Below, piece after piece: positions 23,567 through 33,417 of a stretch of 64,000 nucleotides of DNA. Made by a program: the position numbers and the translations under genes. Position 1 is the first letter of the stretch. The number at the start of each line of letters is the position of its first letter. Origin of the DNA: Mangrovimicrobium sp048323675. GTDB lineage: Bacteria > Pseudomonadota > Gammaproteobacteria > Pseudomonadales > Halieaceae. The stretch is from assembly GCF_048323675.1 (NCBI RefSeq), contig NZ_JBLWFK010000006.1, positions 320,161 through 384,160 on the forward strand. Direction: 5' to 3'. The notes beneath the pieces are model-generated. The model worked only from the letters and a program-made list of their open reading frames with translations. It made no database searches and had not been told where the DNA came from.

Positions 23567-24263
23567 GCTGTTCCTCCTCCAGCCAGCCGTGATAGCCGAA
23601 GTCCTCGGGCGTGTCGCGCTTGTCCAGTTGCTCGCGAATGGTGTCCTCGAGCGCCGTGATGCGGCGGCGCGCCTTGCGCCGGGCCAGGCCGCGGCAGTAG
23701 CTGGCCAGCGGCAGCAGGTCCGGCCAGCCGAGGCCGTCGATGACCCACAGGCGCAGCGGATTGCCGCCGGCACACTGCACCACGAGGTTGTGGGACAGCA
23801 GCTTGCGCGAGGGCATGCCCGCGGCGCTCCAGGCGGCGCCGAATTCCGCCAGCACGCGCTCGAGGGCGGCGTCCCTGCCGCGCTGCCACAGGTATTGCTT
23901 CAGGGTGACCGCGATGAGCCCGTCGTCGTCGCGCACCAGGTCCTGGCAGAGCCCCGCGCCGAACTCGGTTTCCACCCAGCCGTGCAGCCGGGGAATCATG
24001 CTGAAGGCGGCTTCGCCCACCGAGCGCTGGATCGCCGCGTAGACCCCGGCTTCCTCGCGGTTGTCGTCAAAACTGGACAGCGGCTTGAGGTTTTTCGGAA
24101 AACCGCTCTCGCCGCGCTTGATCGCGGGGCTGCGGTCGGGGCGCAGCACCTTGATGCAACGCCCGCTGTCGCGCGGATCGACAAAGCACAGGCGGTTGCC
24201 GCCGCGGCTGAAGGCCGCCGCTTCGCCGCCCAGCATCACCTTCGCACTCACCTGCTCAATCAC
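23556..24263 (-). CDS. YrbL-family kinase-like protein (PhoP regulatory network protein)
   Basis: 235 aa. The LCFVDPRDSGRCIKVLRPD opening and GEAAFSMIPRLHGWVETEFGAGLCQDLVRDDDG segment are typical of YrbL, a protein-kinase-like fold; LLSHNLVVQC and LWVIDGLGWPDLLPLA could be catalytic and metal loops. In Enterobacteriaceae it is a PhoP/PmrA-regulated gene of unclear biochemistry. Here it is embedded in an LPS assembly operon, which suggests phosphorylation of core sugars. Inference from context. Confidence 0.8.
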   Translation of the reverse strand: MIEQVSAKVMLGGEAAAFSRGGNRLCFVDPRDSGRCIKVLRPDRSPAIKRGESGFPKNLKPLSSFDDNREEAGVYAAIQRSVGEAAFSMIPRLHGWVETEFGAGLCQDLVRDDDGLIAVTLKQYLWQRGRDAALERVLAEFGAAWSAAGMPSRKLLSHNLVVQCAGGNPLRLWVIDGLGWPDLLPLASYCRGLARRKARRRITALEDTIREQLDKRDTPEDFGYHGWLEEEQRAR

Positions 24264-24281
24264 CTTTTATTCACCCGTTTT

Positions 24282-25331
24282 TCAACCCCGGCGCTCTGCC
24301 GCCAGCTTGCGGAACAGCTCGGCGTAGCGCGCCAGGATCACCGATTCCGCAAACTGCTCGCGGTAACAGCGCGCGCCGGACCCGGCCATGGTCCGGGCCG
24401 CTGCCGGGTCGGCCAGCGACTGCCGGATCGCGGCGGCCAGCGCGGGCGCGTCGTCGATGGGCGTCAGCAGGCCGCTCTGGCCGTCGTCAATCAATTCCTC
24501 CGGCCCCTGGGAGCGGGTCGCCACCACCGGGCACTGCCGGAACCAGGCCTCGAGGATGATATTGCCCAGGCCCTCATGGCGGGAGGAACAGACAAACAGG
24601 TCCGCGCTGTGCATCAGCGCGCCGACATCGTCGCGCCAGCCGAGAAAGCGCACCCGCTCGCCGATGCCGAGCGCCCCGGCCTGCTCGCGCAGCGCGGCGT
24701 CCTCGGGGCCGACGCCGGCGAGGCAGAGCACCGCGTCCGGTACCTGCGCCAGCGCGTCGAGCAGCACGTCGAAGCCCTTGTTGCGGTGCAGGCGGCCGGC
24801 GGCCAGCAGCAGCGGCACGCCCTCGGCCACACCGAGTTCGCTGCGCGGCACCGGCGCGCGCAGCGTTTCGTCGACAAAATTGGGGATGCACTGCACCCGC
24901 GCCGCGGGCATGCCGCCGCGCACCAGGTGATCGCAGATGCCCTGGGTGTTGCCGATCCAGAAATCCGCGTGGCGGTAGTACTTGAGGTCGTAGTAATGCC
25001 CGAGGCGGCAGGCAAGCCGGTAATCCCCGCGCGGGGTGAGGATCGAGGCGCGGTTCATCCAGGTGAGCACCACATCCGGGGCGGAGGCTTGCAAGGCGCG
25101 GCGGTAGCGCCAGTGGTCGAGCACATCGAGGCGGCCGCCGAAGCGGAAGCTGCGCAGGTCCACCCCCGCCGCGCGCAGCTGGGCACTGCGCGCCGGGTAA
25201 TCGCGGGTGAAGGCCACCTGGTCGATACCGGCCACCTGCTCGAAACCGGCCACCAGCCGGGTGTAGAAACTCTCGGCGCCGCCGTGCTCGGCGCCGGCCA
25301 TCACCTGCGCTACCCGGATATCACTGCTCAT
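24282..25331 (-). CDS. glycosyltransferase family 4
   Basis: 349 aa, GT-B fold. N-domain GAEHGGAESFYTRL (Gly-rich donor loop), C-domain LLAAGRLHRNKGFDVLLDAL and the nucleotide-sugar EX7E-type segment CSSRHEGLGNIILEAWFRQCPVVAT. A retaining transferase at the inner leaflet, adding a core or O-antigen sugar. Start ATG at 25331 overlaps the preceding gene's stop as ATGA, so translation is coupled. Confidence 0.88.
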   Translation of the reverse strand: MSSDIRVAQVMAGAEHGGAESFYTRLVAGFEQVAGIDQVAFTRDYPARSAQLRAAGVDLRSFRFGGRLDVLDHWRYRRALQASAPDVVLTWMNRASILTPRGDYRLACRLGHYYDLKYYRHADFWIGNTQGICDHLVRGGMPAARVQCIPNFVDETLRAPVPRSELGVAEGVPLLLAAGRLHRNKGFDVLLDALAQVPDAVLCLAGVGPEDAALREQAGALGIGERVRFLGWRDDVGALMHSADLFVCSSRHEGLGNIILEAWFRQCPVVATRSQGPEELIDDGQSGLLTPIDDAPALAAAIRQSLADPAAARTMAGSGARCYREQFAESVILARYAELFRKLAAERRG

Positions 25332-26347
25332 GCGTCGCGGCACCAGGCGTAGTCGTGGCTGAAGGGCAATTGCAGGCTGGCCTCGACGATATAGCGGGCG
25401 TAGAGCCGGCTGTTGATCTCAGCGTGGAAAAACGCCCGCCCCCGCGCGGCCCACTCGCGGCGCATGGCGTCGTCCGCGGCGAACTGTCGCACCTGGCCCA
25501 GCAGCTCTTCCGGGCTGTTGAAATAGACCATGCTCTCGGCGGGCATCAGGCTGGCGAAATCGCCGCTGGCGTGGGTGAACGTCAACAGGCCGTTGCCGAC
25601 CATCTGCGCCATGCGCGCCGAGGAATACCAGTGCAGTCCCTCCTGGCGATTCAGGTTGAGGCCCATCTTGCTGTCGGCCAGCGCCTCGTCGTAGTCGCGG
25701 CCCCAGACACCGGGCGTGCCGAAGCTGCCCGGGGTGTAGAAATTGATGTCCGCGCCAAGGTTATCCTTCAGGTAACGCACGGTCTTGCCGCGCTCGGTGT
25801 AATCCTCGGACTTGCTGCAAAAGATCAGGTCGTGGCCCTGGTCGGAGCGCAGCGAGGCGTCCGCGCTCTCGATGGCCGGGTCCACCGGGTTGGGCATGTG
25901 CCACAGCCGCGCGCGCTTGCCGGCAAAGCGCGCCAGTTCGCGCGCGCCGGTGGAGACGAACATGGCGTCCACCACCTCGCAGCGGTGCGCGATCTTGGCG
26001 GCGTTCTCCGGCACGAACAGCGGGTCGTTGTTGGCCCCGGCAATCACCAGGCCGGGGACGATCCCGCGCATGGCCTCGAGGGTTTCGTTGCGGATGATGT
26101 CGCAGTGGCCGACGATCACCAGTTGCGGGGCAAAGGCCTCGACGGTTTCCAGCAGGCGCCGGTTGGAAGCTTTTACACCCAGGTCGCGGATACCGAAGGG
26201 CGCCTCGAAAGCCGCCACGTCGCGGTCGGAGAAACCGCGCACAAAGTAGTCGTTTTTCACCAGCCCGAAATACAGCTTCTGCGCCCAGCTGACCCGGGTC
26301 TGGCCGTACTTGCGCAATTGCTGGTGGGCTACGTGCAGGATTCGCAT
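25328..26347 (-). CDS. glycosyltransferase-like protein (CgeB-like GT-B)
   Basis: 339 aa. N-terminal MRILHVAHQQLRKYGQTRVSW and the C-terminal part GLNLNRQEGLHWYSSARMAQMVGNGLLTFTH resemble CgeB-type glycosyltransferases, where a region like this binds the nucleotide sugar. Not closely matched to any characterised enzyme I can name. Coupled to its neighbours by an ATGA overlap downstream and a 17-bp gap upstream. Probably a core or O-antigen transferase. Confidence 0.7.
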   Translation of the reverse strand: MRILHVAHQQLRKYGQTRVSWAQKLYFGLVKNDYFVRGFSDRDVAAFEAPFGIRDLGVKASNRRLLETVEAFAPQLVIVGHCDIIRNETLEAMRGIVPGLVIAGANNDPLFVPENAAKIAHRCEVVDAMFVSTGARELARFAGKRARLWHMPNPVDPAIESADASLRSDQGHDLIFCSKSEDYTERGKTVRYLKDNLGADINFYTPGSFGTPGVWGRDYDEALADSKMGLNLNRQEGLHWYSSARMAQMVGNGLLTFTHASGDFASLMPAESMVYFNSPEELLGQVRQFAADDAMRREWAARGRAFFHAEINSRLYARYIVEASLQLPFSHDYAWCRDA

Positions 26348-26364
26348 GTTGATTGCTTTCGCTC

Positions 26365-27498
26365 CTATGTCCGCTGTGCCGCCAGCGGCCCGGCCCGTTG
26401 GTCGAGCAGCGACTGGTAGACCCCGAGCGTCGCCTCCACTTGCGCCTGCAGGGTGAAGCCCGCGTCCAGGTTTACGGCGGGCGGCGCCGCCAGGAAACGC
26501 CGTGCGGTGTCCGCCAGCCGCTGCAGGTCGTCCTTCGGCACCAGCCCCTGGGGAAAACAGGCGCGCAGGGATTCCGCCGGCCCGCCCTCGTCCCAGGCCA
26601 GCACCGGACGGCCCACGGCGAGGGCTTCGATCACCGTGCGGCCGAAGGGCTCGGCGTGCCGGGAAAGGTTACACACCAGGGTGGATACGGCATACAGCTC
26701 GGCCATATCGGCGCGGTGGCCGAGGAAGGTAATGTCGGCGTCGAGGCCCAGAGTGTGCACGCGGCGCTCCAGTTCCTCGCGGTAGCTCTCCTTGCCGGGA
26801 TCGCCCTCGCCGACGATCACACCGTGGCAATGCACCCCCGCGGCCCGCAGCAGGGCCATCAGCTGCAGGAATTCCAGCTGCCCTTTCCAGCGGGTGAGGC
26901 GTCCGGGCATCAGTAGAAGCGGCACGCCCTGTAATCGCGGGTGCTGTGAGAAAAAGGCGTCGCGCCACGCGGCGTCGGGAACGAAGCCGGCAGGAAACTG
27001 GCCGGTGTCCACACCGCGATGGATGCGGGTGATGCGCGCGGGGTCGATACGCGGGTAATTTTCTTCGATGTAATCGCGCACATTGTCCGAAATCGCGATC
27101 ACCCGGTCGCCGCAGCCCATGATCTCGCTGTAGCGGCTGACCGAGTAGAGGCCGTGGAACGTCGAGACCAGCGCCGGCCGCTGCGCCCGCGGACGCCGGC
27201 CGACGGCCAGCCAGGTCATCCACGCCGGGATGCGCGAGCGGACATGAATAATGTCGGGGGCCAGTTCGTCGAGCCGCCTGCGCAGTCCGGGCACCTTGAA
27301 CAGGGAGGCCAGCGACTTGCGGTGCACCGGGTAGGCGACATGCCGGCTGCCCTCGGCTTCCAGCTGCGCCACCAGCCGCCCGCCGTTGGACATCACCAGC
27401 GAGTCGTGGCCGCGGCACACCAGCTCGCGGGCGAGGTCCAGCGTACCGCGCTCGACACCGCCGCTCTCGAGATTGGGCAGAACCTGTAGGACTCTCAT
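26365..27498 (-). CDS. glycosyltransferase family 4
   Basis: 377 aa, GT-B fold. N-domain LPNLESGGVERGTLDLARELV, HxxR-like IIHVRSRIPAWM, C-domain LLLMPGRLTRWKGQLEFL and donor motif RHAEPFGRTVIEALAVGRPVLA with the EX7E acids. Like WaaG/RfaG-type LPS core transferases, but donor unknown. The start ATG at 27498 shares its A with the TAA stop of the preceding gene. Confidence 0.9.
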   Translation of the reverse strand: MRVLQVLPNLESGGVERGTLDLARELVCRGHDSLVMSNGGRLVAQLEAEGSRHVAYPVHRKSLASLFKVPGLRRRLDELAPDIIHVRSRIPAWMTWLAVGRRPRAQRPALVSTFHGLYSVSRYSEIMGCGDRVIAISDNVRDYIEENYPRIDPARITRIHRGVDTGQFPAGFVPDAAWRDAFFSQHPRLQGVPLLLMPGRLTRWKGQLEFLQLMALLRAAGVHCHGVIVGEGDPGKESYREELERRVHTLGLDADITFLGHRADMAELYAVSTLVCNLSRHAEPFGRTVIEALAVGRPVLAWDEGGPAESLRACFPQGLVPKDDLQRLADTARRFLAAPPAVNLDAGFTLQAQVEATLGVYQSLLDQRAGPLAAQRT

Positions 27499-28403
27499 TA
27501 TTGGTGGCGCCGGGCCCCACTCATCCATTGCGTGAGGTATTGTGCCACACGCCCGGCTTCATCGAGAGTCCCGGCGCCGACGGGCATGTCACCCGCTGCC
27601 TGGAGTCCTTCGAGGTCAGTCACCGCGCCTTCCTGTAGCAGGGCATCCAGGCCCCGGCTGACCCGGGACTCGCCGAGCCGCGGCACCGCCAGCACGCCCA
27701 CCCGGGCGCCCGCGGTCATTGCCTCGTAGACCATCGAGGCGCTGTCCTCGGTAATCCAGATCACCCCGCATGCAGCCATCTGCCGGCGCAGCCAGTCGCG
27801 GTCGGTCTGTGCAAACGGCGTAAAAGCGAAATCCGCCGAGGCCAACTGTGCCAATTGGCTGTCGAGGGAGTCCGGCGTCCGTCGGGAAGTGGTCACCTGC
27901 CAGCGCACAGCGGGCAGCAGCGCGCGCAGTTGCCCGACCTGCTCAAGGATGGCGCTGTCACTCCAGCCGTGGTGCTTGGAGGGGCCGCCAAGCAACAACA
28001 GCCCGGACTGCGGATCGGCGCCAGCGCCGGGACGGATATCGTTGAGCATGCCCCGGGTCGTCAGCACCCGCGACGAGGGCGCGACACTGTCGTGTTCCGG
28101 GATCACGCACAGGTCGAACAGGAAACGCGGCAGGCTGGGTTTCATCAGTACCACCAACTTCGCCTTGCTGGACCACTTCAGGCGCAGCCCGGCCCAGTGG
28201 GTACGATGGCCGGCGGCGAGGATCAGGTCCGGCAGGGGCACCGGCCCGGGCACGTCCGCGCTGACATCCAGCCAGCTGGTCACTACCGGCTGCAATTCGC
28301 CAAGGGCCTGCGCCAGCCCCGCCAGCTGCGTGCGGTGTCCGGGTTTGCCGTCGGTGACGCAACAGAGGTTCAGGGGCCGCACAGTCTCTCGTCTCCGGAT
28401 CAT
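27498..28403 (-). CDS. ELM1/GtrOC1-family putative nucleoside-diphosphate-sugar epimerase or glycosyltransferase
   Basis: About 301 aa from the ATG at 28403; an in-frame start at 28436 is an alternative. The N-terminal CVTDGKPGHRTQLAGLAQAL and mid LLLLGGPSKHHGWSD motifs and ITEDSASMVYEAMTAGARVGVL are those of the ELM1 family, a GT-B-like group annotated as mitochondrial fission ELM1 in databases. In bacteria it accompanies LPS genes. It heads the seven-gene operon; 69 bp from argG. Confidence 0.78.
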   Translation of the reverse strand: MIRRRETVRPLNLCCVTDGKPGHRTQLAGLAQALGELQPVVTSWLDVSADVPGPVPLPDLILAAGHRTHWAGLRLKWSSKAKLVVLMKPSLPRFLFDLCVIPEHDSVAPSSRVLTTRGMLNDIRPGAGADPQSGLLLLGGPSKHHGWSDSAILEQVGQLRALLPAVRWQVTTSRRTPDSLDSQLAQLASADFAFTPFAQTDRDWLRRQMAACGVIWITEDSASMVYEAMTAGARVGVLAVPRLGESRVSRGLDALLQEGAVTDLEGLQAAGDMPVGAGTLDEAGRVAQYLTQWMSGARRHQ

Positions 28404-28472
28404 CGCCCCTGCGCGCCCCCCGTTTCCTGCACGCATGCGGTTCGCGGGGGGGCGCGCTGGGGCAACCAGGGC

Positions 28473-29693
<1,221 letters not shown>

Positions 29694-29813
29694 GACTTGC
29701 TCCGTGGGTTTGCTTTGAAAAGGGGGCGTATTCTACTGTAGTGCCGCTTGGAATTCACTTGTGGTTTATTGGGACTTAGTAGCCGGAGGGGACTTCGCAA
29801 CCCGGAGCGGCTA

Positions 29814-29914
29814 CCGGATTACCCCTCGCCGGGACCGCCAAAAAGCGCACATCCATGTGCAGGCTCGGCCTCGGACATCCATGTCCTCGGACGCCCCGTC
29901 GAGGGGTAATCCGG
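29814..29914. repeat. nested inverted-repeat element 1
   Basis: Outer arms CCGGATTACCCCTCG (29814-29828) and its exact complement (29900-29914) enclose two perfect mini-palindromes: GCACATCCATGTGC (29847-29860) and GGACATCCATGTCC (29873-29886). Both have a CATCCATG core. Confidence 0.9.
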
Positions 29915-29985
29915 CATCCACTCCTGCTTGAGTGCCAGCGAATCGGCATCAGGGTAATAAATGACCAGTATGGCTGTGAAGAGGA

Positions 29986-30095
29986 CTGAGTACGGCATGT
30001 GGCCCCCGGAAAACGTCTGAGGCCATGGATGGCCGAAGCCGAGCTGCCATGGATGGCGCTTTTGCGGTTTTCAGGGGGCCACATGCCGTACTCAG
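29986..30095. repeat. nested inverted-repeat element 2
   Basis: Perfect 22-bp outer arms at 29986-30007 and 30074-30095 (core ACGGCATGTGGCCCCC and its complement), extendable by 7 bp with a mismatch. They enclose GGCCATGGATGGCC (30021-30034) and GCCATGGATGGC (30046-30057), the same CATCCATG core in the opposite sense as in element 1. Confidence 0.9.
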
Positions 30096-30225
30096 GCCGA
30101 CTATCGAAGTCCCAGCCGCGCCAACGCCAAACTACAGACACTGGGTCCCCCGTGGACCAGGCGGGACTGACCCAAAGCGGGAAATCCTGTAGCATGGCAC
30201 CCACTCCCTGCTGGACTTAACACCC

Positions 30226-31263
30226 GTGACCGAACTGACCATTACCCGCCCCGACGACTGGCACGTACACCTGCGCGACGGCGCCGCCCTCGGGCTCACC
30301 TGCGCCGACATGGCGCGCTATTTCGGCCGGGTCATCGTCATGCCCAACCTGACCCCGCCGGTGACCACCGTGGCGGAGGCCGGGGCCTACCGCGAGCGCA
30401 TTCTGGCGGCGATGGCCGGTCTGCCGCGGCAGTTCGAGCCGTTGATGACCCTGTACCTGACCGACCGCACCGACGCGGCGGAGATCCAGCGGGCGGCGGA
30501 CTGCGATTTCGTGCACGCGGTGAAACTCTACCCGGCGGGCGCGACCACCAACTCGGACGCCGGGGTGGCGCAGCTGGACGCGCTCTACCCGACACTGGAG
30601 GCCATGGAGAAGGCCGACCTGCCGCTGCTGGTGCACGGTGAGGTGACCGATGCGGAAATCGACATTTTCGACCGGGAGAAAGTCTTCATCGACCGCCACC
30701 TGGAGCCGATTACCCGGCGCTTCCCCGGGCTGCGGGTGGTGTTCGAGCACATCACCACGGCGGACGCGGTGGCCTTCGTCGAGACCAGCGGGGCGCAGGT
30801 GGCGGCGACGATCACCGCCCACCACCTGATGTTCAACCGCAATGACATGCTGGTTGGCGGGGTGCGTCCCCATTATTACTGCCTGCCGATTCTCAAACGC
30901 AACATTCACCAGCAGGCGCTGGTCCGGGCGGCGGTATCGGGGAACAGCAAGTTTTTCCTCGGCACCGACTCGGCGCCCCACGCCCGCCACCGCAAGGAAA
31001 CCGACTGCGGCTGTGCCGGGGTCTACAGCGGCCACGCGGCGATCGAGTTCTACGCCGGGGTGTTCGAGGGCGAGAACGCGCTGGACAAACTGGAGGGCTT
31101 CGCCTCCCATTACGGCGCGGATTTCTACCGCCTGCCGCGCAATGGCGACAGCATTACCCTGCGCCGGGAGAGCTGGCCGGTGCCGGCTGAATTGCAGCTG
31201 GGCGAGGACGCGCTGACGCCGCTGTACGCCGGGCAGGACCTGCCCTGGCAGGTGGTCGGCTGA
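30226..31263 (+). CDS. pyrC: dihydroorotase
   Basis: 345 aa, GTG start. Interconverts carbamoyl aspartate and dihydroorotate in pyrimidine synthesis. Binuclear zinc site: HVH in DWHVHLRDG, carbamylated Lys in AVKLYPAGATTNSDAG, His in LLVHGEVTD and VFEHITT, and Asp in FLGTDSAPHARHRKE. Class II (E. coli PyrC-like) length. rnt follows 10 bp downstream and is probably co-transcribed. Confidence 0.96.
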   Translation: MTELTITRPDDWHVHLRDGAALGLTCADMARYFGRVIVMPNLTPPVTTVAEAGAYRERILAAMAGLPRQFEPLMTLYLTDRTDAAEIQRAADCDFVHAVKLYPAGATTNSDAGVAQLDALYPTLEAMEKADLPLLVHGEVTDAEIDIFDREKVFIDRHLEPITRRFPGLRVVFEHITTADAVAFVETSGAQVAATITAHHLMFNRNDMLVGGVRPHYYCLPILKRNIHQQALVRAAVSGNSKFFLGTDSAPHARHRKETDCGCAGVYSGHAAIEFYAGVFEGENALDKLEGFASHYGADFYRLPRNGDSITLRRESWPVPAELQLGEDALTPLYAGQDLPWQVVG

Positions 31264-31273
31264 GGTCGGGCGC

Positions 31274-31909
31274 ATGGGCGAAGAGAGCATCCACAGAATC
31301 CGTGACCGCTTTCGCGGTTTCCTGCCGATCGTCATCGACCTGGAGACCGGCGGCTTCAACGCCCGCACCGATGCGATCCTGGAGGTCGCGGCGACCATTG
31401 TGCGCATGGACGAGGACGGGGTCCTGGCGGTCCACCGCACCCTGGATTTTCACGTCAAACCCTTCGAGGGCGCCAATATCGAGAAATCCGCGCTGGATTT
31501 CACCGGCATCGATCCCTGGCACCCCTTCCGGGACGCGGTGGACGAGGCCGAGGTCCTGGCGGAACTGTTCCGGGCGGTGCGCAAGGAAATCCGCGAGCAG
31601 GATTGCACCCGGGCGATCATGGTGGCGCACAACGCGCACTTCGACGCCGGTTTCATCAACGCGGCGGTGGAGCGCTGCGACATCAAGCGCAACCCCTTCC
31701 ACCCCTTCACCTTCTTCGATACCGCGACGCTCTCGGGCCTGGCCTATGGCCAGACGGTGCTGGCCAAGGCCTGCGCCGAGGCGGGTATCGATTTCGACAA
31801 CAGCGAGGCCCACTCCGCGGCCTACGACGCCGAGCGCACGGCCGAACTGTTCTGTGAGATCGTCAATCGCTGGCGGGAATCCGGCGGCTGGATGCCGGAT
31901 TTCGGTTAG
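31274..31909 (+). CDS. rnt: ribonuclease T
   Basis: 211 aa DEDD-family 3'-5' exoribonuclease that trims tRNA and other stable RNA 3' ends. ExoI motif PIVIDLETGGF (DxE), ExoII VAHNAHFDAGF and ExoIII HSAAYDAERTAELF are in order and spacing of RNase T. pyrC-rnt pairing with a 10-bp gap indicates an operon. A long hairpin follows 110 bp downstream. Confidence 0.95.
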   Translation: MGEESIHRIRDRFRGFLPIVIDLETGGFNARTDAILEVAATIVRMDEDGVLAVHRTLDFHVKPFEGANIEKSALDFTGIDPWHPFRDAVDEAEVLAELFRAVRKEIREQDCTRAIMVAHNAHFDAGFINAAVERCDIKRNPFHPFTFFDTATLSGLAYGQTVLAKACAEAGIDFDNSEAHSAAYDAERTAELFCEIVNRWRESGGWMPDFG

Positions 31910-32020
31910 ACTCCTGATCGGGATACCGTGCACTCCTGATACCGCGCACTGAACCCGCAAGCGCAGGCCGTGTGCTGTCCGGAAATGCGGTTTCGAATCC
32001 GGACGCTCCCTGTGCCGAGG

Positions 32021-32092
32021 GCTTCCAGCGTAAAGCACCCCCAATGGGAGTCAAAACGCCTTCGAGCATTGGGGGTGCTTTACGCTGGGAGC
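32021..32092. repeat. long hairpin, possible bidirectional terminator
   Basis: Arms of 22 perfect bp (core GCGTAAAGCACCCCCAATG and its complement), extended to 26 with one G-U pair, around a 20-nt loop. There is no T-tract on either side, so it is not a standard intrinsic terminator, but it sits between converging rnt and the TonB-like gene. Confidence 0.75.
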
Positions 32093-32119
32093 CCGGGTCG
32101 CGACTGCCTGACCCGAGAC

Positions 32120-32154
32120 TCGACGGTCGACGGTCGACGGTCGACGGTCGACGG
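32120..32154 (+). repeat. (TCGACGG)5 heptanucleotide tandem repeat
   Basis: Five perfect copies of TCGACGG, creating repeated GTCGAC sites, 30 bp beyond the convergent gene's stop. Non-coding. Confidence 0.95.
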
Positions 32155-32184
32155 TCTGGGACCGCATGCGCGACCCCGCCCGCA

Positions 32185-33417
32185 TCAGTTGAGCAGGAAC
32201 TTGACCGGAATCAGCATGTAATAGCTGTTCGCGCCTTTCTCGGAAAGAAATTCCGCCTTGGCTACCGGGGTGAGTTCCGGGAACGGTGACGCGCCTTTCA
32301 CGGCGTCCAGCGCGGCCTCGTCGAGCAGGTCGCGGCCCGAGGAGGCCTCGAGCGCGATATCCATCAAGCGGCCATTGCTGTCGACCTGGGCGAGGATTTC
32401 CACCTGCCCCTGCCATTCGCGCTTGATCGCCCGCTTGGGATACTTCACGGACTTGAACACCCGGGTCATCACGCTGGCGATGTACTGGTTGAGTTGTTGC
32501 TGGTATTCGCGGTCATCGAGGGAATCCACCCAGACATCCTCCTCGCTGCGCGTATCCGCCGCCAGTTCCGCCTCGGGCTCGGCCTGCGGCTCCGGCTCAG
32601 CCGCCGCCAGCGCGGGCGCCGCCTCGGGCACGCTAGCCTCGGCGACCACTGCAGCTGCGGCGACAGTCTCCACGGCCGGTTCCGCCGCTTGCGCCACGGG
32701 CGCAGGTTCTTCGGCCTCGGGTTCCGCAGCCGCGACAACCTCGGGCTCCGGCGCGGGCTGGGCCGGGGCTTGCGCCGGCACCTGGGCGGCGGGTTGCGCA
32801 GCGGCGGCACCCGCGGACCACGCCGCAATCGCCTGGCGACGCTGCTCCAGCGGAATCAGGGATTCATAGCGCAACTGGACACCGTCATCCAGCTTGCCCG
32901 ACAACAGGCTGTCGCGCATCAGGCTGGAGGCGGAATCACCGATCCAGCCCTGCACCAGGTAGTTGAATACCTCGGCGCCGGACAGCGTTACCAGTTCCAC
33001 GTCGTTCAGGCTGAAAACCGTATTGCCGGCTTCGCTCAGGGCGATCTCGAACTGGTCGCCGCTCTGCAGCGCGCCCTTGAGGTGCTGCTTGAGGGTTTCG
33101 AGGCCATCGATCACCGCTTCGGATGCCCGCTGTCCCGCTCCTACTTCCGCCTGCAGCAGGATGGTGCCGGAGAGGCCGCGGTCACTGATGCGCCGGGTCG
33201 CGATGCGGTATTGCATGGCTGCCGGCGGCGCCAGGCTGGTACCGCCCGGGGGATTGCCACTCGGGGTAAGCAGGCCGGCAATGTAGATATCGCGGGCCGT
33301 ATCGGTATACACCGCCAGTCCGGCCAGCTGCAGGTTCTGCGCAGCCAGCAGGCGGGGACAGGTCAGAAGCAACAGGGCCAGCAACGCGCAGGCCAGGCGT
33401 TTTCTATGCAGGTACAT
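32185..33417 (-). CDS. periplasmic chalcone isomerase-like + TonB C-terminal domain protein
   Basis: 410 aa from ATG 33417. Signal peptide (MYLHRKRLACALLALLLLTCPRLLAAQ). Residues about 25-190 resemble chalcone isomerase-like domains of bacteria (DTARDIYIAGLL ... LSGAEVFNYLVQGWIGDSASSLMRDSLLSG). A roughly 110-residue Ala/Pro/Glu-rich linker follows. The last ~100 residues form a TonB-type domain (YPKRAIKREWQGQVEILAQVD...SSGRDLLDEAALDAVK). No N-terminal membrane anchor as in true TonB, so likely an independent periplasmic protein. Role unknown. Precedes the Pil-Chp cluster but is divergent from it. Confidence 0.75.
   Translation of the reverse strand: MYLHRKRLACALLALLLLTCPRLLAAQNLQLAGLAVYTDTARDIYIAGLLTPSGNPPGGTSLAPPAAMQYRIATRRISDRGLSGTILLQAEVGAGQRASEAVIDGLETLKQHLKGALQSGDQFEIALSEAGNTVFSLNDVELVTLSGAEVFNYLVQGWIGDSASSLMRDSLLSGKLDDGVQLRYESLIPLEQRRQAIAAWSAGAAAAQPAAQVPAQAPAQPAPEPEVVAAAEPEAEEPAPVAQAAEPAVETVAAAAVVAEASVPEAAPALAAAEPEPQAEPEAELAADTRSEEDVWVDSLDDREYQQQLNQYIASVMTRVFKSVKYPKRAIKREWQGQVEILAQVDSNGRLMDIALEASSGRDLLDEAALDAVKGASPFPELTPVAKAEFLSEKGANSYYMLIPVKFLLN

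Larger units (their letters stand above)
29694..30225. other. argG-pyrC intergenic region with structured elements
   Basis: 532 bp without a credible gene, divergent promoters at both ends expected. The centre is filled by two nested inverted-repeat elements (29814-29914 and 29986-30095). Near the right end, TGGGTC and GACCCA (around 30141-30175) could form another hairpin ahead of the pyrC GTG. A 142-codon open frame on the - strand runs through both elements and is rejected because it is rich in Trp/Arg/Ser and coincident with the repeats. Confidence 0.7.
31910..32184. other. convergent intergenic region with hairpin and heptamer repeat
   Basis: 275 bp between two converging genes. Holds a 22-bp perfect inverted repeat (32025-32046 / 32067-32088) and a five-copy TCGACGG tandem repeat. 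No gene. The short direct phrase CACTCCTGAT/GCACTCCTGATACCGCGCACTG near 31920-31950 contains small local repeats. Confidence 0.7.

Noticed and set aside
29776..30204. 142-codon - strand open frame between argG and pyrC
   Set aside because: It spans both inverted-repeat elements, has no ribosome site and a Trp/Arg/Ser-rich composition.
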